Source: Acidovorax soli | GTDB lineage: Bacteria; Pseudomonadota; Gammaproteobacteria; Burkholderiales; Burkholderiaceae_C | Direction of reading: 5' to 3' | Assembly: GCF_014207955.1 (NCBI RefSeq) | Contig: NZ_JACHLK010000001.1 | Span: 868,001 to 932,000, forward strand | Length of the DNA: 64,000 nucleotides | Shown: piece by piece, positions 7,889 through 18,229 of the stretch | How the letters are laid out: each line of letters begins with the position of its first letter | Numbering within the stretch: the first letter of the stretch is position 1 | The notes under the pieces: generated by a model | Seen by the model: only the letters and a program-made list of their open reading frames with translations | Database searches by the model: none | What the model was told of the DNA's origin: nothing | Made by a program: the position numbers and the translations under genes

Positions 7889-8581
7889 ATGAGCACGCCC
7901 ACCCTGCGCGGAATCTCCTCCATGGCCACACGCCAGGTGCTGGCCGAGCTGCTGGCAGCCTACGAGCAGCAGACCGGGCAGCGCGCGGTGATCGAGGCCG
8001 TGGGCGGCGTGGACGCCGCCAAGCGCGTGCAGGCCGGCGAGGCCTTCGACGTGGTGGTGCTGGCCTCCGACGCCATCGACAAATTGATCGCCGCTGGCGC
8101 AGTGGTGGCCGGCAGCAGAACCGACTGGGTGCGCTCCGGCGTGGCCGTGGCGGTGCGCGCGGGTGCTCCGCTGCCCGACATCGGCTCGGAGGATGCCGTG
8201 CGCAGCGCCGTGCTCGCCGCGCGCAGCATCAGCTATTCCACCGGACCGAGCGGCGTGGCGCTGGCCAAGCTGTTCGAGCGCTGGGGCATTGCCGCCGAAG
8301 TGGCCGGCCGCATGGTGCAGGCGCCGCCCGGCGTGCCCGTGGGCTCGCTGGTGGCGCGCGGCGACGTGGAGCTGGGTTTCCAGCAACTGAGCGAGCTGTT
8401 GCACGTGGAGGGCATCGCCATCGTGGGCCCGCTGCCGCCGGCAATCCAGATCACCACCATCTTTTCGTCGGGCGTTGCCGCCACCAGCCAGCAGCCCGCA
8501 GCGGCCCAGGCGCTGCTCGACTTTCTGGCCTCTCCTGCCGCGGCGGATGCCAAGCGCCGCCAGGGCATGGACCCTGCCTGA
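7889..8581 (+). CDS. ModA-like substrate-binding-fold protein without signal peptide, head of protocatechuate operon
   Basis: A 230-residue protein with the type-2 periplasmic-binding fold typical of molybdate-binding ModA-like proteins: [20 protein letters not shown] at the N-terminus, [15 protein letters not shown] at 52-66, and [19 protein letters not shown] in the second lobe. It has no hydrophobic signal peptide, and no molybdate permease or ATPase genes are near, so a cytoplasmic role is likely. It starts the catabolic operon, the position of pmdU in the Comamonas pmdUKEFDABC operon. Whether it equals PmdU I cannot confirm. No GalD/LigU-type oxalomesaconate isomerase is visible in this window, so an enzymatic role is conceivable (inference). 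Confidence 0.6.
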   Translation: MSTPTLRGISSMATRQVLAELLAAYEQQTGQRAVIEAVGGVDAAKRVQAGEAFDVVVLASDAIDKLIAAGAVVAGSRTDWVRSGVAVAVRAGAPLPDIGSEDAVRSAVLAARSISYSTGPSGVALAKLFERWGIAAEVAGRMVQAPPGVPVGSLVARGDVELGFQQLSELLHVEGIAIVGPLPPAIQITTIFSSGVAATSQQPAAAQALLDFLASPAAADAKRRQGMDPA

Positions 8582-8614
8582 TTCCGAATTCCAAGATCCA
8601 AGGAGCACAACGCA

Positions 8615-9649
8615 ATGAGCCTCATCATCGATTGCCATGGCCACTACACCACGGCACCCAAGGCGCTGGAGAACTGGCGCAACCAGCAGATCGCCGGCAT
8701 CCAGGACCCGGCCGCCATGCCCAAGGTCGCCGATTTGCAAATCAGCGACGACGAGCTGCGCGAGTCCATCGAGAGCAACCAGCTGCGCCTGATGAAGGAG
8801 CGCGGCAGCGACATCACGCTGTTCTCGCCGCGCGCGAGCTTCATGGCCCACCACATCGGCGACTTCAACGTCTCCAGTACCTGGGCGGCCATCTGCAACG
8901 AGCTGTGCTACCGCGTGTCCACGCTGTTCCCCGAGCACTTCGTGCCCGTGGCCATGCTGCCGCAAAGCCCTGGCGTGGACCCTGCGACCTGCATTCCCGA
9001 ACTGGAGAAGTGCGTCAAGGACTACGGCGCCGTGGGCATCAACCTGAACCCCGATCCTTCGGGTGGCCACTGGACCAGCCCGCCGCTGACCGACCGCCAC
9101 TGGTACCCCATCTACGAGAAGATGGTGGAGTACGACCTGCCCGCCATGATCCACGTGAGCACCAGCTGCAATGCGTGCTTTCACACCACCGGCGCGCACT
9201 ACCTGAATGCCGACACCACGGCCTTCATGCAGTGCATCCAGGGCGACCTGTTCAAGGACTTTCCGACGCTCAAGTTCTTGATCCCGCACGGCGGCGGTGC
9301 CGTGCCCTACCACTGGGGCCGTTTCCGCGGCCTGGCGCAGGAGATGAAGAAGCCCCTGCTCGAAGACCACCTGCTGAACAACATCTTCTTCGATACCTGC
9401 GTGTACCACCAGCCCGGCATCGACCTGCTCAATACCGTGATTCCGGTGAAGAACGTGCTGTTCGCCTCGGAAATGATCGGCGCGGTGCGCGGCATCGACC
9501 CCACCACCGGCAACTACTACGACGACACCAAGCGCTACATCGAGGCGTCGAAGATCCTGAGCGGCGACGACAAGCACCAGATCTACGAAGGCAATGTGCG
9601 CCGCGTGTTCCCGCGCCTGGACGCGCGCCTCAAGGCCAAGGGCCTGTAA
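8615..9649 (+). CDS. pmdE: 4-oxalomesaconate hydratase (LigJ/PmdE type)
   Basis: A 344-residue amidohydrolase-family enzyme that hydrates 4-oxalomesaconate to 4-carboxy-4-hydroxy-2-oxoadipate in the protocatechuate 4,5-cleavage pathway. The metal-binding N-terminal motif is IDCHGHY (H8, H10), and [19 protein letters not shown] around 222-240 is typical of the LigJ group. An AAGGAG site precedes the start. It lies between the ModA-like gene and the aldolase, as expected of the Comamonas pmd order. Identification rests on remembered family features and the surrounding pathway genes. Confidence 0.88.
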   Translation: MSLIIDCHGHYTTAPKALENWRNQQIAGIQDPAAMPKVADLQISDDELRESIESNQLRLMKERGSDITLFSPRASFMAHHIGDFNVSSTWAAICNELCYRVSTLFPEHFVPVAMLPQSPGVDPATCIPELEKCVKDYGAVGINLNPDPSGGHWTSPPLTDRHWYPIYEKMVEYDLPAMIHVSTSCNACFHTTGAHYLNADTTAFMQCIQGDLFKDFPTLKFLIPHGGGAVPYHWGRFRGLAQEMKKPLLEDHLLNNIFFDTCVYHQPGIDLLNTVIPVKNVLFASEMIGAVRGIDPTTGNYYDDTKRYIEASKILSGDDKHQIYEGNVRRVFPRLDARLKAKGL

Positions 9650-9669
9650 CCCCCACTGGAGACCCCAAC

Positions 9670-10353
9670 ATGTACGAACTCGGCGTTGTCTACCGCAACA
9701 TCACCCGTGCCGACCGCACGGCCGCCGACGGCCTGGCCGCCCTGGGCTCGGCCACGGTGCACGAGGCCATGGGCCGCGTGGGCCTGCTCAAGCCCTATAT
9801 GCGTCCCATCTACCCCGGCCAACAGGTGTCGGGCACGGCGGTCACGGTGCTGCTGCAGCCCGGCGACAACTGGATGATGCATGTGGCGGCCGAGCAGATC
9901 CAGCCCGGCGACGTGGTGGTGGCAGCCGTCACCTCCGAATGCACCGACGGCTACTTCGGTGACCTGCTGGCCACCTCGTTCCAGGCGCGCGGTGCGCGTG
10001 CCCTCATCATCGATGCCGGCGTGCGCGATGTGAAGACGCTGCAGGAGATGAACTTCCCCGTGTGGAGTCGCGCCATCTCCAGCAAGGGCACGATCAAGGC
10101 CACGCTGGGCTCGGTCAACATCCCCGTGGTGTGCGCCGGCATGTGGGTCACGCCGGGTGACGTGATCGTGGCCGACGACGATGGCGTGGTCTGCGTGCCC
10201 GCCGCGCGTGCCGCCGAAACGCTCGAAGCCGCACGCAAGCGCGAGAGCTTCGAGGGCGAAAAGCGCGCCAAGCTCGCCTCCGGCGTGCTCGGCCTGGACA
10301 TGTACAACATGCGCCCCGGGCTCGAAAAGGCCGGGCTCAAGTACATCGACTGA
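9670..10353 (+). CDS. pmdF: 4-carboxy-4-hydroxy-2-oxoadipate aldolase (LigK/PmdF type, RraA fold)
   Basis: A 227-residue RraA-fold class II aldolase. It cleaves 4-carboxy-4-hydroxy-2-oxoadipate to pyruvate and oxaloacetate, the last step of the pathway; family members also decarboxylate oxaloacetate. Key residues of characterised homologues are present: D98 in FGDLL and the R119-D120 pair in DAGVRD. The start at 9670 gives the standard [16 protein letters not shown]-terminus. It follows the hydratase after 20 bases. A strong stem-loop (10376-10398) lies behind it inside the operon. Confidence 0.9.
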   Translation: MYELGVVYRNITRADRTAADGLAALGSATVHEAMGRVGLLKPYMRPIYPGQQVSGTAVTVLLQPGDNWMMHVAAEQIQPGDVVVAAVTSECTDGYFGDLLATSFQARGARALIIDAGVRDVKTLQEMNFPVWSRAISSKGTIKATLGSVNIPVVCAGMWVTPGDVIVADDDGVVCVPAARAAETLEAARKRESFEGEKRAKLASGVLGLDMYNMRPGLEKAGLKYID

Positions 10354-10375
10354 TCCGTCTTTGACGACCCCCTGG

Positions 10376-10398
10376 CACCGCCTGTTTGGCAGGCGGTG
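10376..10398 (+). promoter_or_regulatory. Intra-operon stem-loop
   Basis: Inverted repeat CACCGCCTG / CAGGCGGTG (10376-10384 and 10390-10398) with a five-base loop, followed by only three T residues. It is a weak terminator at best. It could shield the 3' end of the upstream mRNA and so set the ratio of aldolase to binding-protein transcripts (inference). Confidence 0.4.
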
Positions 10399-10446
10399 TT
10401 TCTGCCGCCGTGTGCGGCGCATCCCGACAACTTCCCTGAGACAACC

Positions 10447-11445
10447 ATGAGCCTGCTTTCCCCCTCCTTCTCCCGCCGTGCCGCCCTCGCCCTGGGTGTG
10501 GCCGCCGCGGCCGGCCTGGCACCCCAGCTCGCTGCCGCCCAGCAGTTCCCGAACAAGGCCGTGCGCATCATCACGCCCTTCCCGGTCGGTGGTGGCCCGG
10601 ACGGCGTGGCCCGCATCGTGGCCGAGAAGCTCGGCCGCATCTGGAACCAGCCCGTGGTGGTCGAGAACCGTCCCGGTGGCAATGGCTTCATCGCCATCGA
10701 TGCCTTCAAGCGCGGCGCCAAGGACGGGCATGACCTGATCGTGCTCGACAACGTGCACCTGGCCGCCTACCCCAGCCTGTTCAAGAAGCTCCCCTACGAT
10801 GTCGCAAAGGACTTCGACACCCTGCTGCCGCTGTTCAAGACCCACTTCTTTTTCACCGTGGGCACGGGCAGCAAGTACAAGAACGTGGCCGACATCGTGG
10901 CCGATGCCAAGGCCCGCCCGGGCAAACTCAACTACGGCTCGTGGTCGGTGGGCAACCCGGTGCACCTGGGCTCCGAGCTGTTCGAGTCGGCCACCGGCAC
11001 GCAGATGGAGCACGTGATCTTCAAGGAGACCACGCAGCTCTACACCTCGGTCGCCACGGGCGACATCGACTTCGCGCTGGGCAGCGCCGCCACGGCGGGC
11101 CCGCTGTACCGCGCCGGCAAGCTGCGCCTGCTGGCCTTCGCCAGCCCCCAGCGTTCGGCCGAATTCCCCGACGTGCCCACCGTGGCCGAAGCCGGTGGCC
11201 CCAAGGACTTCGCCGTCACGGGCTGGAATGCCATCGCCGTGCCGCCCGGCCTGCCCGCCGCCGTCACCGACAAGATCAAGCGCGACATCGAGCAGGCGCT
11301 GACGGGCCCCGATGTGGCCGAGAAGTTCAAGACCTTTGGCTACGAGCAGTTCCCGACCACGCGCCCCCAGTTCGCGCAATTCGTCAAGGACGAGAGCCAG
11401 CGCTTTGGTGAGGTCATCAAGAAGGCCAACGTCTCGCTGGACTGA
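10447..11445 (+). CDS. Bug/TctC family tripartite tricarboxylate transporter binding protein
   Basis: A 332-residue exported binding protein of the Bug family. The signal peptide has a twin-arginine-like start (SRRAALALGVAA) ending near QLAAAQQ. The mature part opens FPNKAVRIITPFPVGGGPDG, a family hallmark. No TctA/TctB membrane genes are in the window, so it is an orphan that would need membrane partners elsewhere. In Comamonas E6 the Bug protein TphC works with such shared partners in terephthalate uptake, so an aromatic acid feeding protocatechuate is a reasonable ligand. It lies between the aldolase and the PDC hydrolase. Confidence 0.88.
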   Translation: MSLLSPSFSRRAALALGVAAAAGLAPQLAAAQQFPNKAVRIITPFPVGGGPDGVARIVAEKLGRIWNQPVVVENRPGGNGFIAIDAFKRGAKDGHDLIVLDNVHLAAYPSLFKKLPYDVAKDFDTLLPLFKTHFFFTVGTGSKYKNVADIVADAKARPGKLNYGSWSVGNPVHLGSELFESATGTQMEHVIFKETTQLYTSVATGDIDFALGSAATAGPLYRAGKLRLLAFASPQRSAEFPDVPTVAEAGGPKDFAVTGWNAIAVPPGLPAAVTDKIKRDIEQALTGPDVAEKFKTFGYEQFPTTRPQFAQFVKDESQRFGEVIKKANVSLD

Positions 11446-11468
11446 GCCTGCAGGCAAGGAGCACGCAC

Positions 11469-12392
11469 ATGAGTGAATTCACCAAGACCCCTGGCTGGCT
11501 CGACTGGTACGCCGGCCCGAGCCAACCCCGCTTCCAGGTGCCTGAGGGCGCCGTGGATGCGCACTGCCACGTGTTCGGCCCGGGCGCCGAGTTCCCCTAT
11601 GCCCCCGAGCGCAAGTACACGCCCTGCGATGCGAGCAAGGCGCAGCTCTATGCGCTGCGCGACCACCTGGGCTTTGCGCGCAACGTGGTGGTGCAGGCCA
11701 CCTGCCACGGTGCGGACAACCGCGCCATGGTCGATGCGCTGGTGCATTCGGGCGGCAAGGCGCGTGGCGTGGCCACGGTGCGCCGCTCGGTCACCGACGA
11801 GGAGCTGCAGGCCATGCACGACGCCGGTGTGCGCGGTGTGCGCTTCAACTTCGTCAAGCGCCTGGTGGACTTCACGCCCAAGGATGAGCTTCTGGAGATC
11901 GCCGGCCGCATCGCCAAGCTGGGCTGGCATGTGGTGATCTACTTCGAGGCGGTGGACCTGCCCGAGCTGTGGGACTTCTTCACGGCCCTGCCCACCACCG
12001 TGGTGGTCGACCACATGGGCCGCCCCGACGTGAGCAAGCCCGTCGACGGGCCCGAATTCGAGCTGTTCCTCAAGTTCATGCGCGAGCACCCCAATGTGTG
12101 GAGCAAGGTCAGCTGCCCCGAGCGCCTGAGCGTGGCCGGCCCCAAGGCGCTGGATGGCGAACAGGCCGCCTACCGCGACGTGGTGCCCTTCGCGCGCAAG
12201 GTGGTCGAGGAGTTCCCCGACCGCGTGCTCTGGGGCACCGACTGGCCGCACCCCAACCTCAAGGACCACATGCCCGACGATGGCCTGCTGGTGGATTTCA
12301 TCCCCCACATCGCCACGACGCCCGAGCTGCAGCGCCAATTGCTGGTGGACAATCCCATGCGCCTCTACTGGCCAGAGGAAGTGAAAGGCTGA
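11469..12392 (+). CDS. pmdD: 2-pyrone-4,6-dicarboxylate hydrolase (LigI/PmdD type)
   Basis: A 307-residue amidohydrolase that opens 2-pyrone-4,6-dicarboxylate to 4-oxalomesaconate. The N-terminal VDAHCHVFGPG motif supplies H32 and H34; DHMGR (H182) and the C-terminal GTDWPHP with the probable catalytic D258 fit LigI. The start follows an AAGGAGC site. It is four bases from the dioxygenase alpha-subunit gene, so they are co-transcribed. Confidence 0.92.
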   Translation: MSEFTKTPGWLDWYAGPSQPRFQVPEGAVDAHCHVFGPGAEFPYAPERKYTPCDASKAQLYALRDHLGFARNVVVQATCHGADNRAMVDALVHSGGKARGVATVRRSVTDEELQAMHDAGVRGVRFNFVKRLVDFTPKDELLEIAGRIAKLGWHVVIYFEAVDLPELWDFFTALPTTVVVDHMGRPDVSKPVDGPEFELFLKFMREHPNVWSKVSCPERLSVAGPKALDGEQAAYRDVVPFARKVVEEFPDRVLWGTDWPHPNLKDHMPDDGLLVDFIPHIATTPELQRQLLVDNPMRLYWPEEVKG

Positions 12393-12396
12393 CGCC

Positions 12397-13702
<1,306 letters not shown>

Positions 13703-13713
13703 AGGAATCCACC

Positions 13714-14667
13714 ATGACCATCAAAGTCGCACTCGCCGGTGCGGGCGCCTTCGGCATCAAGCACCTGGACGGCATCAAGAACATTCCCGGCGTGGAAGTC
13801 GTCTCGCTCATCAGCCGCGACCTGGCCAAGACCCAGGAAGTGGCCGATAAGTACGGCATCCGGCATGTCACCACCGACCTCGCGGACAGCCTGGCCATCA
13901 AGGAAGTGGACGCCGTCATCCTGTGCACGCCCACGCAGATGCATGCCAGCCAGTCCATCGCCTGCATGGAAGCGGGCAAGCATGTGCAGGTCGAGATCCC
14001 GCTGTGCGACATCCTCTCCGAGGGCCAGGCCGTGGTGGACCTGCAGAAGCAGACCGGCCTGGTGGCCATGTGCGGCCACACCCGCCGCTTCAACCCCAGC
14101 CACCAGTTCGTGCACAAGAAGATCGAAGCCGGCGAGTTCAACATCCAGCAGATGGATGTGCAGACCTATTTCTTCCGCCGCACCAACATGAACGCGCTGG
14201 GCCAGCCCCGCAGCTGGACGGACCACCTGCTGTGGCACCACGCCGCCCACACGGTGGACCTGTTCGCCTACCAGGCGGGCAGCCCCATCGTGCGCGCCAA
14301 CGCCGTGCAAGGCCCGATCCACAAGGACCTGGGCATCGCCATGGACATGAGCATCCAGCTCCAGGCCGCCAATGGCGCCATCTGCACGCTGTCCCTGAGC
14401 TTCAACAACGATGGCCCGCTGGGCACTTTCTTCCGCTACATCGGCGACACGGCCACTTACATCGCGCGCTACGACGATCTGGTCAACGGCAAGGAAGAGA
14501 AGATCGATGTGAGCAAGGTCGATGTGAGCATGAACGGCATCGAGCTGCAGGACCGCGAGTTCTTTGCCGCCATCCGGGAAGGCCGCGAGCCCAACGCCAG
14601 CGTGGCACAGGTGCTGCCTTGCTACCAGGTGCTGCACGATCTGGAGTTGCAGCTCAACGCGGGCTGA
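13714..14667 (+). CDS. pmdC: 4-carboxy-2-hydroxymuconate-6-semialdehyde dehydrogenase (LigC/PmdC)
   Basis: A 317-residue Gfo/Idh/MocA-family dehydrogenase that oxidises the ring-cleavage product (as its hemiacetal) to 2-pyrone-4,6-dicarboxylate with NAD(P)+. The Rossmann motif is GAGAFG (residues 9-14); FNPSHQFVHKKIEAGEF follows in the catalytic domain. It is preceded by AAAGGAATCC and lies 11 bases after the beta-subunit gene. It is the last recognised gene of the operon. The next gene, a YdeI/OmdA protein, is 141 bases away and probably separate. Confidence 0.93.
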   Translation: MTIKVALAGAGAFGIKHLDGIKNIPGVEVVSLISRDLAKTQEVADKYGIRHVTTDLADSLAIKEVDAVILCTPTQMHASQSIACMEAGKHVQVEIPLCDILSEGQAVVDLQKQTGLVAMCGHTRRFNPSHQFVHKKIEAGEFNIQQMDVQTYFFRRTNMNALGQPRSWTDHLLWHHAAHTVDLFAYQAGSPIVRANAVQGPIHKDLGIAMDMSIQLQAANGAICTLSLSFNNDGPLGTFFRYIGDTATYIARYDDLVNGKEEKIDVSKVDVSMNGIELQDREFFAAIREGREPNASVAQVLPCYQVLHDLELQLNAG

Positions 14668-14808
14668 GCCGCGAGCGCCAGGGGTTGCCTCCGGCCCTGC
14701 GGTCGGCAATGCCGGCTTGGCACCGACCCGGAGGACGGCGTCTGGGCTGGAATGGGGTCTGCAAGGGGGCTGTGCGCGGCGGTGGATGTTGAGGACAATG
14801 TGCTCGCC

Positions 14809-15420
14809 ATGCCCGCTCCCACCTTCTTCGCCACGCAGGCAGCCTTTCGCCGATGGCTGCAGGCCCATGCTGTGAGCGCCTCGGAGTTGCTCGTGGGCTT
14901 TCACAAGGTCGGCTCGGGCCGGCCCTGCATGAGCTGGTCCGAATCGGTGGACGAGGCGTTGTGCTTCGGCTGGATCGACGGGGTGCGCCGGCGGTTGAAC
15001 GAGGACAGCTACTGCATCCGCTTCACGCCGCGCAAGCCCTCGTCCATCTGGAGTGCGGTGAACATCGCCAAGATGGGGCCGCTGCAGGCGGCGGGGCGCG
15101 TGACACAGGCCGGGCTGGATGCCTTTGCGCACCGCAGGGCCGACAAATCCGCCATCTACGCGCACGAGCAAGCCACGGTGGCGGATCTGCCGGCGCCGCA
15201 ATTGCGCGAATTCAAACGGCACAGGAAGGCGTGGCAGTTCTTCGAGGCCACGCCACCGGGCTACCGCAAGACCATGCTGCACTGGCTGGCGTCCGCCAAG
15301 CGGCCCGAAACGAAGGCAGCGCGGTTTGCCCAACTGCTCGCCGCCTGTGCGGCGGGAGAGCGTGTGGATCTGTGGGCCAAGCGGCCTGCGGCGGTGGGGC
15401 GCATCGTGGACAGGCCGTAG
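14809..15420 (+). CDS. YdeI/OmpD-associated (OmdA) family protein
   Basis: A 203-residue protein of the YdeI/OmdA family. The hallmark is the central ESVDEALCFGWIDGVRRRL block around residues 45-63, and the C-terminal half has the usual basic, alanine-rich pattern. Members have been linked to stress or antimicrobial-peptide resistance, but no biochemical role is settled. The start at 14809 (MPAPTFFATQAAFRRWL) is the typical N-terminus; an upstream ATG at 14752 would add 19 non-conserved residues. No obvious operon partner. Confidence 0.75.
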   Translation: MPAPTFFATQAAFRRWLQAHAVSASELLVGFHKVGSGRPCMSWSESVDEALCFGWIDGVRRRLNEDSYCIRFTPRKPSSIWSAVNIAKMGPLQAAGRVTQAGLDAFAHRRADKSAIYAHEQATVADLPAPQLREFKRHRKAWQFFEATPPGYRKTMLHWLASAKRPETKAARFAQLLAACAAGERVDLWAKRPAAVGRIVDRP

Positions 15421-15476
15421 CCCGCCACAAGCCCGACCCCCTCGGGGGGTTGCCGTGCATGCCGTAAGCTCCCGGC

Positions 15477-16484
15477 ATGCAACAAAGAACCCTTGGACCT
15501 TTCACCGTCTCGGCCATCGGCCTGGGCTGCATGAACCTGTCGCACGCCTACGGTGCACCCGTCTCTGCCGAGCAGGGCGAGCGTGTGCTGCTGGCCGCGC
15601 TGGACGCGGGCGTGACCCTGTTCGACACCGCCACGCTCTACGGCTTCGGTGCCAATGAAACCCTGGTGGGCCGCGTGATGAAGCCGCACCGCCAGCGCTT
15701 CACCCTGGCCAGCAAGTGCGGCATGCAGGGCGTGGACGTGGCGGGCGATGGCAAGCTGGTGCGCGTGATCGACGGGCGCCCCGCGACCCTGCGCCAGACC
15801 TGCGAAGACAGCCTGCGCCGCCTGCAGACCGATGTGATCGACCTGTACTACCTGCACCGCTGGGACAAGCAGGTGCCCATCGAAGACAGCGTGGGCGCGC
15901 TGGCCGACCTGGTGCGTGCGGGCAAGATCCGCAGCATCGGCCTGTCCGAGGTGTCGGCTGCCACGCTGCGCCGGGCCTATGCAGTGCACCCCATCGCCGC
16001 CGTGCAGACCGAGTATTCGCTGTGGACACGCAACCCCGAGATCGCCGTGCTCGACGCCTGCCGTGAGCTGGGTGTGGCCTTCGTGGCCTTCAGCCCCGTG
16101 GCGCGGGGCTACCTGTGTGGCGGGCTGACCGATGTCTCCACCCTGGATGCCAAGGACATCCGCCGCGCCATGCCGCGCTTTGCGCCCGAAGCCTACGCCG
16201 TGAATCTGGCGCTGCTGGAGGGGTATTTCGCGATCGCGCGCCAGGTGGGCTGCACGCCTGCGCAACTGGCGCTGGCCTGGTTGCTGCACCGGGGCGGGCA
16301 CATCATCCCGATTCCGGGCACGACCAGCGTGGAACACCTGCACGATGACCTGGGCGCTGCCAGCGTGCAACTCGACGCAGCAACACTGGCCGCACTCGAC
16401 GCGGCCATCAACCAGCACAACGTCGTCGGCCCCCGCTACAGCGCGCAGAGCGCGAGCGAGGTGGATACCGAGACGTTTGCCTAA
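15477..16484 (+). CDS. Aldo/keto reductase
   Basis: A 335-residue (alpha/beta)8-barrel NADPH-dependent oxidoreductase. The catalytic tetrad is visible: D50 and Y55 in LFDTATLYGFG, K80 in LASKCGM, and H127 in YYLHRWD. The C-terminal IPIPGTTSVEHLHDD segment contributes to cofactor binding. The substrate cannot be predicted. Its start codon lies inside one arm of an inverted repeat (GCATGCCG/CGGCATGC, 15457-15480). It converges with the DUF4398 lipoprotein gene. Confidence 0.9.
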   Translation: MQQRTLGPFTVSAIGLGCMNLSHAYGAPVSAEQGERVLLAALDAGVTLFDTATLYGFGANETLVGRVMKPHRQRFTLASKCGMQGVDVAGDGKLVRVIDGRPATLRQTCEDSLRRLQTDVIDLYYLHRWDKQVPIEDSVGALADLVRAGKIRSIGLSEVSAATLRRAYAVHPIAAVQTEYSLWTRNPEIAVLDACRELGVAFVAFSPVARGYLCGGLTDVSTLDAKDIRRAMPRFAPEAYAVNLALLEGYFAIARQVGCTPAQLALAWLLHRGGHIIPIPGTTSVEHLHDDLGAASVQLDAATLAALDAAINQHNVVGPRYSAQSASEVDTETFA

Positions 16485-16493
16485 GGCTGCCGG

Positions 16494-16517
16494 ACGCCCT
16501 GCACCATGGCAGGGCGT
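16494..16517. terminator. Convergent hairpin between aldo/keto reductase and lipoprotein genes
   Basis: Inverted repeat ACGCCCTGC / GCAGGGCGT with a six-base loop between two converging genes. There is no T-run on either side, so it may be a weak or protein-assisted terminator. Confidence 0.3.
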
Positions 16518-16523
16518 GCCGCA

Positions 16524-16904
16524 TCAGCGGCGCGAGGGGGTCTCGGTGTGCAGGCTGATCTGGTCGGTGCCGGAACTGGCGGTGCGGATGTTGGCGGCCA
16601 GCATGCGCGTGCGTGCCGCGCTGGTGGCGGCCTCCGCCTGCAGGGCGGCCATGTAGGCGATGTGGTTGGTCTCCGCCTCGTCGTGGGTCTTGCTCCAGAT
16701 GCTGTTGGCCGTGGCCAATGCATCGGTGGCCTTCTTGAGTTCCACCGCTGCATGCCGCATGACGGTGGGGTCGGCGCTGGCCGTGCCGACGGCGGCGCGG
16801 GCGCGCTCCAGGGCCATGGAGGGTGCGGTGGCGCAGGCGGACAGAAACCCTGCGGCCATCGCGCTGATGGCGAGAACGGTGGTGCTGCGAAGCATGGGAT
16901 GCAT
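16524..16904 (-). CDS. DUF4398-type lipoprotein, short paralogue
   Basis: A 126-residue predicted lipoprotein. The signal ends in the lipobox FLSAC (C24), so it should be anchored in the outer membrane. Residues 25-112 match the N-terminal DUF4398 part of the OmpA-domain protein encoded next door: shared THDEAETNH/KHDEAETNH, and the start MHP-LR. It stops after about 126 residues, where the neighbour continues into a coiled coil and OmpA domain. It looks like a duplicated and shortened copy. Start 16904 has a GAAGGAAAC site. Confidence 0.75.
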   Translation of the reverse strand: MHPMLRSTTVLAISAMAAGFLSACATAPSMALERARAAVGTASADPTVMRHAAVELKKATDALATANSIWSKTHDEAETNHIAYMAALQAEAATSAARTRMLAANIRTASSGTDQISLHTETPSRR

Positions 16905-17175
16905 GGTGGCTGTTTCCTTCAAGACGCTGGTGGGCGTGGTCTGCATCGGCTCCATATGTAACAAATGCATATGACCCGCCCGTGGCAGAAATTGAACAGC
17001 AAAACCTGTGCCGCCCCGCATGGGGCTTACCCTTGTGGGATATTCCTGTTACCGGCCGCGGGCTCCGCACCAATCCAAGGCGCCCCAGGGAGCGCGCGGA
17101 TGTTACAAGTGGGTGGCCGCTCACTTAGACTGGAACATCTTTTTGACCCAGGCACCTCCCGCATGGTGGACACGC

Positions 17176-17207
17176 AAAAAAGCCGCGCAGTGGGGGACAG
17201 CGCGGCC
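17176..17207 (-). terminator. Rho-independent terminator of the OmpA-domain lipoprotein gene
   Basis: GC-rich stem GCCGCGC / GCGCGGC with a loop of about 11 bases. On the minus strand it is followed by a six-base T-run. It lies 19 bases beyond the stop codon of the gene ending at 17226. Confidence 0.65.
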
Positions 17208-17225
17208 TGGAGGAGGGCAGGGGTT

Positions 17226-18167
17226 TCAACGGCCCTTGAGGTTGCCCTTGTCATCGGCGATCACGATCTCCACGCGCCGGTTCATGGCGCGCCCTTCGGG
17301 CGAGGCGTTGTCGGCCACCGGGTAGACCTTGCCGTAGCCGCGTGCCGTGATGCGGTTCGCATCCACGCCGCGGGCCACTAGCGCATCCCGCACGGCGGCG
17401 GCGCGGCGTGACGACAGGTCCAGGTTGTAGGCATCCGAGCCCACGCTGTCGGTATAGCCCTCGATCAGCAGCCTGCGCTCGGGAAACTGCTGGAGGAAGC
17501 TGGCCAGCTTGTCCAGGCGCGGTGCGGCCTGGGGCGACAGCTCGGCCTTGTTGAAGGCGAACAGCACATCGCCCAGGGTCACGATCAGGCCGCGCTCGGT
17601 CTGCAGGGCCTCCATCTCGCGCAACTGCGCTTCGAGCAGGCGCACGCGGTCCTGTGCGGCACTGGCCTGCGCCAGCGCCGCATTGGCCTGCGCCTGCTGC
17701 TGGGCCGCGCGCTGCTCGGCACTCAGGGCCTGGGCCTGGGCGATCTGCGCGTTGCGCGCCTGGGCATCGGCGCGCAGGCGCGCCTCGTCGGCCTCGCGGG
17801 TGCGCGCTTCCAGGCGGATGCGGTCGGCCTCGGCACTCGCGCTCTGCAGGTTGGCATCCAGCATGCGGGCGCGGGCTGCATTGGCCGCGATCTGGGCGCG
17901 CTGTGAAGCCAGGTAGGCCATGTGGTTGGTTTCGGCCTCGTCGTGCTTGTCGGCCCAGTGGCGGTCGGCGCGCAGCAGCGCATCGTGGGCCTCCTTGAGT
18001 TCCAGCGGGGCGTACTGGCCCACGATGGGGTCGGCGCCCACGCGGCTCACGTTGGCGCGGGCCTGCTCCAGGGCGGCAGAGGGGCCGGTGGTCGCGCAGG
18101 CGGCCAGCAAGCCGGCGGCCAACAGGCTGGTGGCGAGGGCGGAGGTGCGGCGAAGAATGGGGTGCAT
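17226..18167 (-). CDS. DUF4398 and OmpA-domain lipoprotein
   Basis: A 313-residue lipoprotein with lipobox LLAAC (C24), a DUF4398 domain (about 30-110), an alanine/glutamine/arginine-rich coiled coil (about 115-190) and a C-terminal OmpA peptidoglycan-binding domain (about 197-306; GYTDSVGSDAYNLDLSSRRA, GYGKVYPVADN). It should tether the outer membrane to the cell wall. The start at 18167 gives a clean lipoprotein signal; a longer open frame upstream runs through the neighbouring gene. It is the middle member of three related lipoprotein genes. Confidence 0.88.
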   Translation of the reverse strand: MHPILRRTSALATSLLAAGLLAACATTGPSAALEQARANVSRVGADPIVGQYAPLELKEAHDALLRADRHWADKHDEAETNHMAYLASQRAQIAANAARARMLDANLQSASAEADRIRLEARTREADEARLRADAQARNAQIAQAQALSAEQRAAQQQAQANAALAQASAAQDRVRLLEAQLREMEALQTERGLIVTLGDVLFAFNKAELSPQAAPRLDKLASFLQQFPERRLLIEGYTDSVGSDAYNLDLSSRRAAAVRDALVARGVDANRITARGYGKVYPVADNASPEGRAMNRRVEIVIADDKGNLKGR

Positions 18168-18229
18168 GGTCGTTGTTCCTTCGGTATTCGGTGGAGGGCG
18201 GGGCGCGTCGGCGGCAGCCAAGGCGCCGA

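Noticed and set aside
7889..8581. Molybdate-uptake protein
   Set aside because: No signal peptide and no modB/modC; it is inside a catabolic operon.
15457..15480. Inverted repeat GCATGCCG/CGGCATGC as a riboswitch or terminator
   Set aside because: It includes the aldo/keto reductase start codon and has no T-run; too short to support a riboswitch claim.
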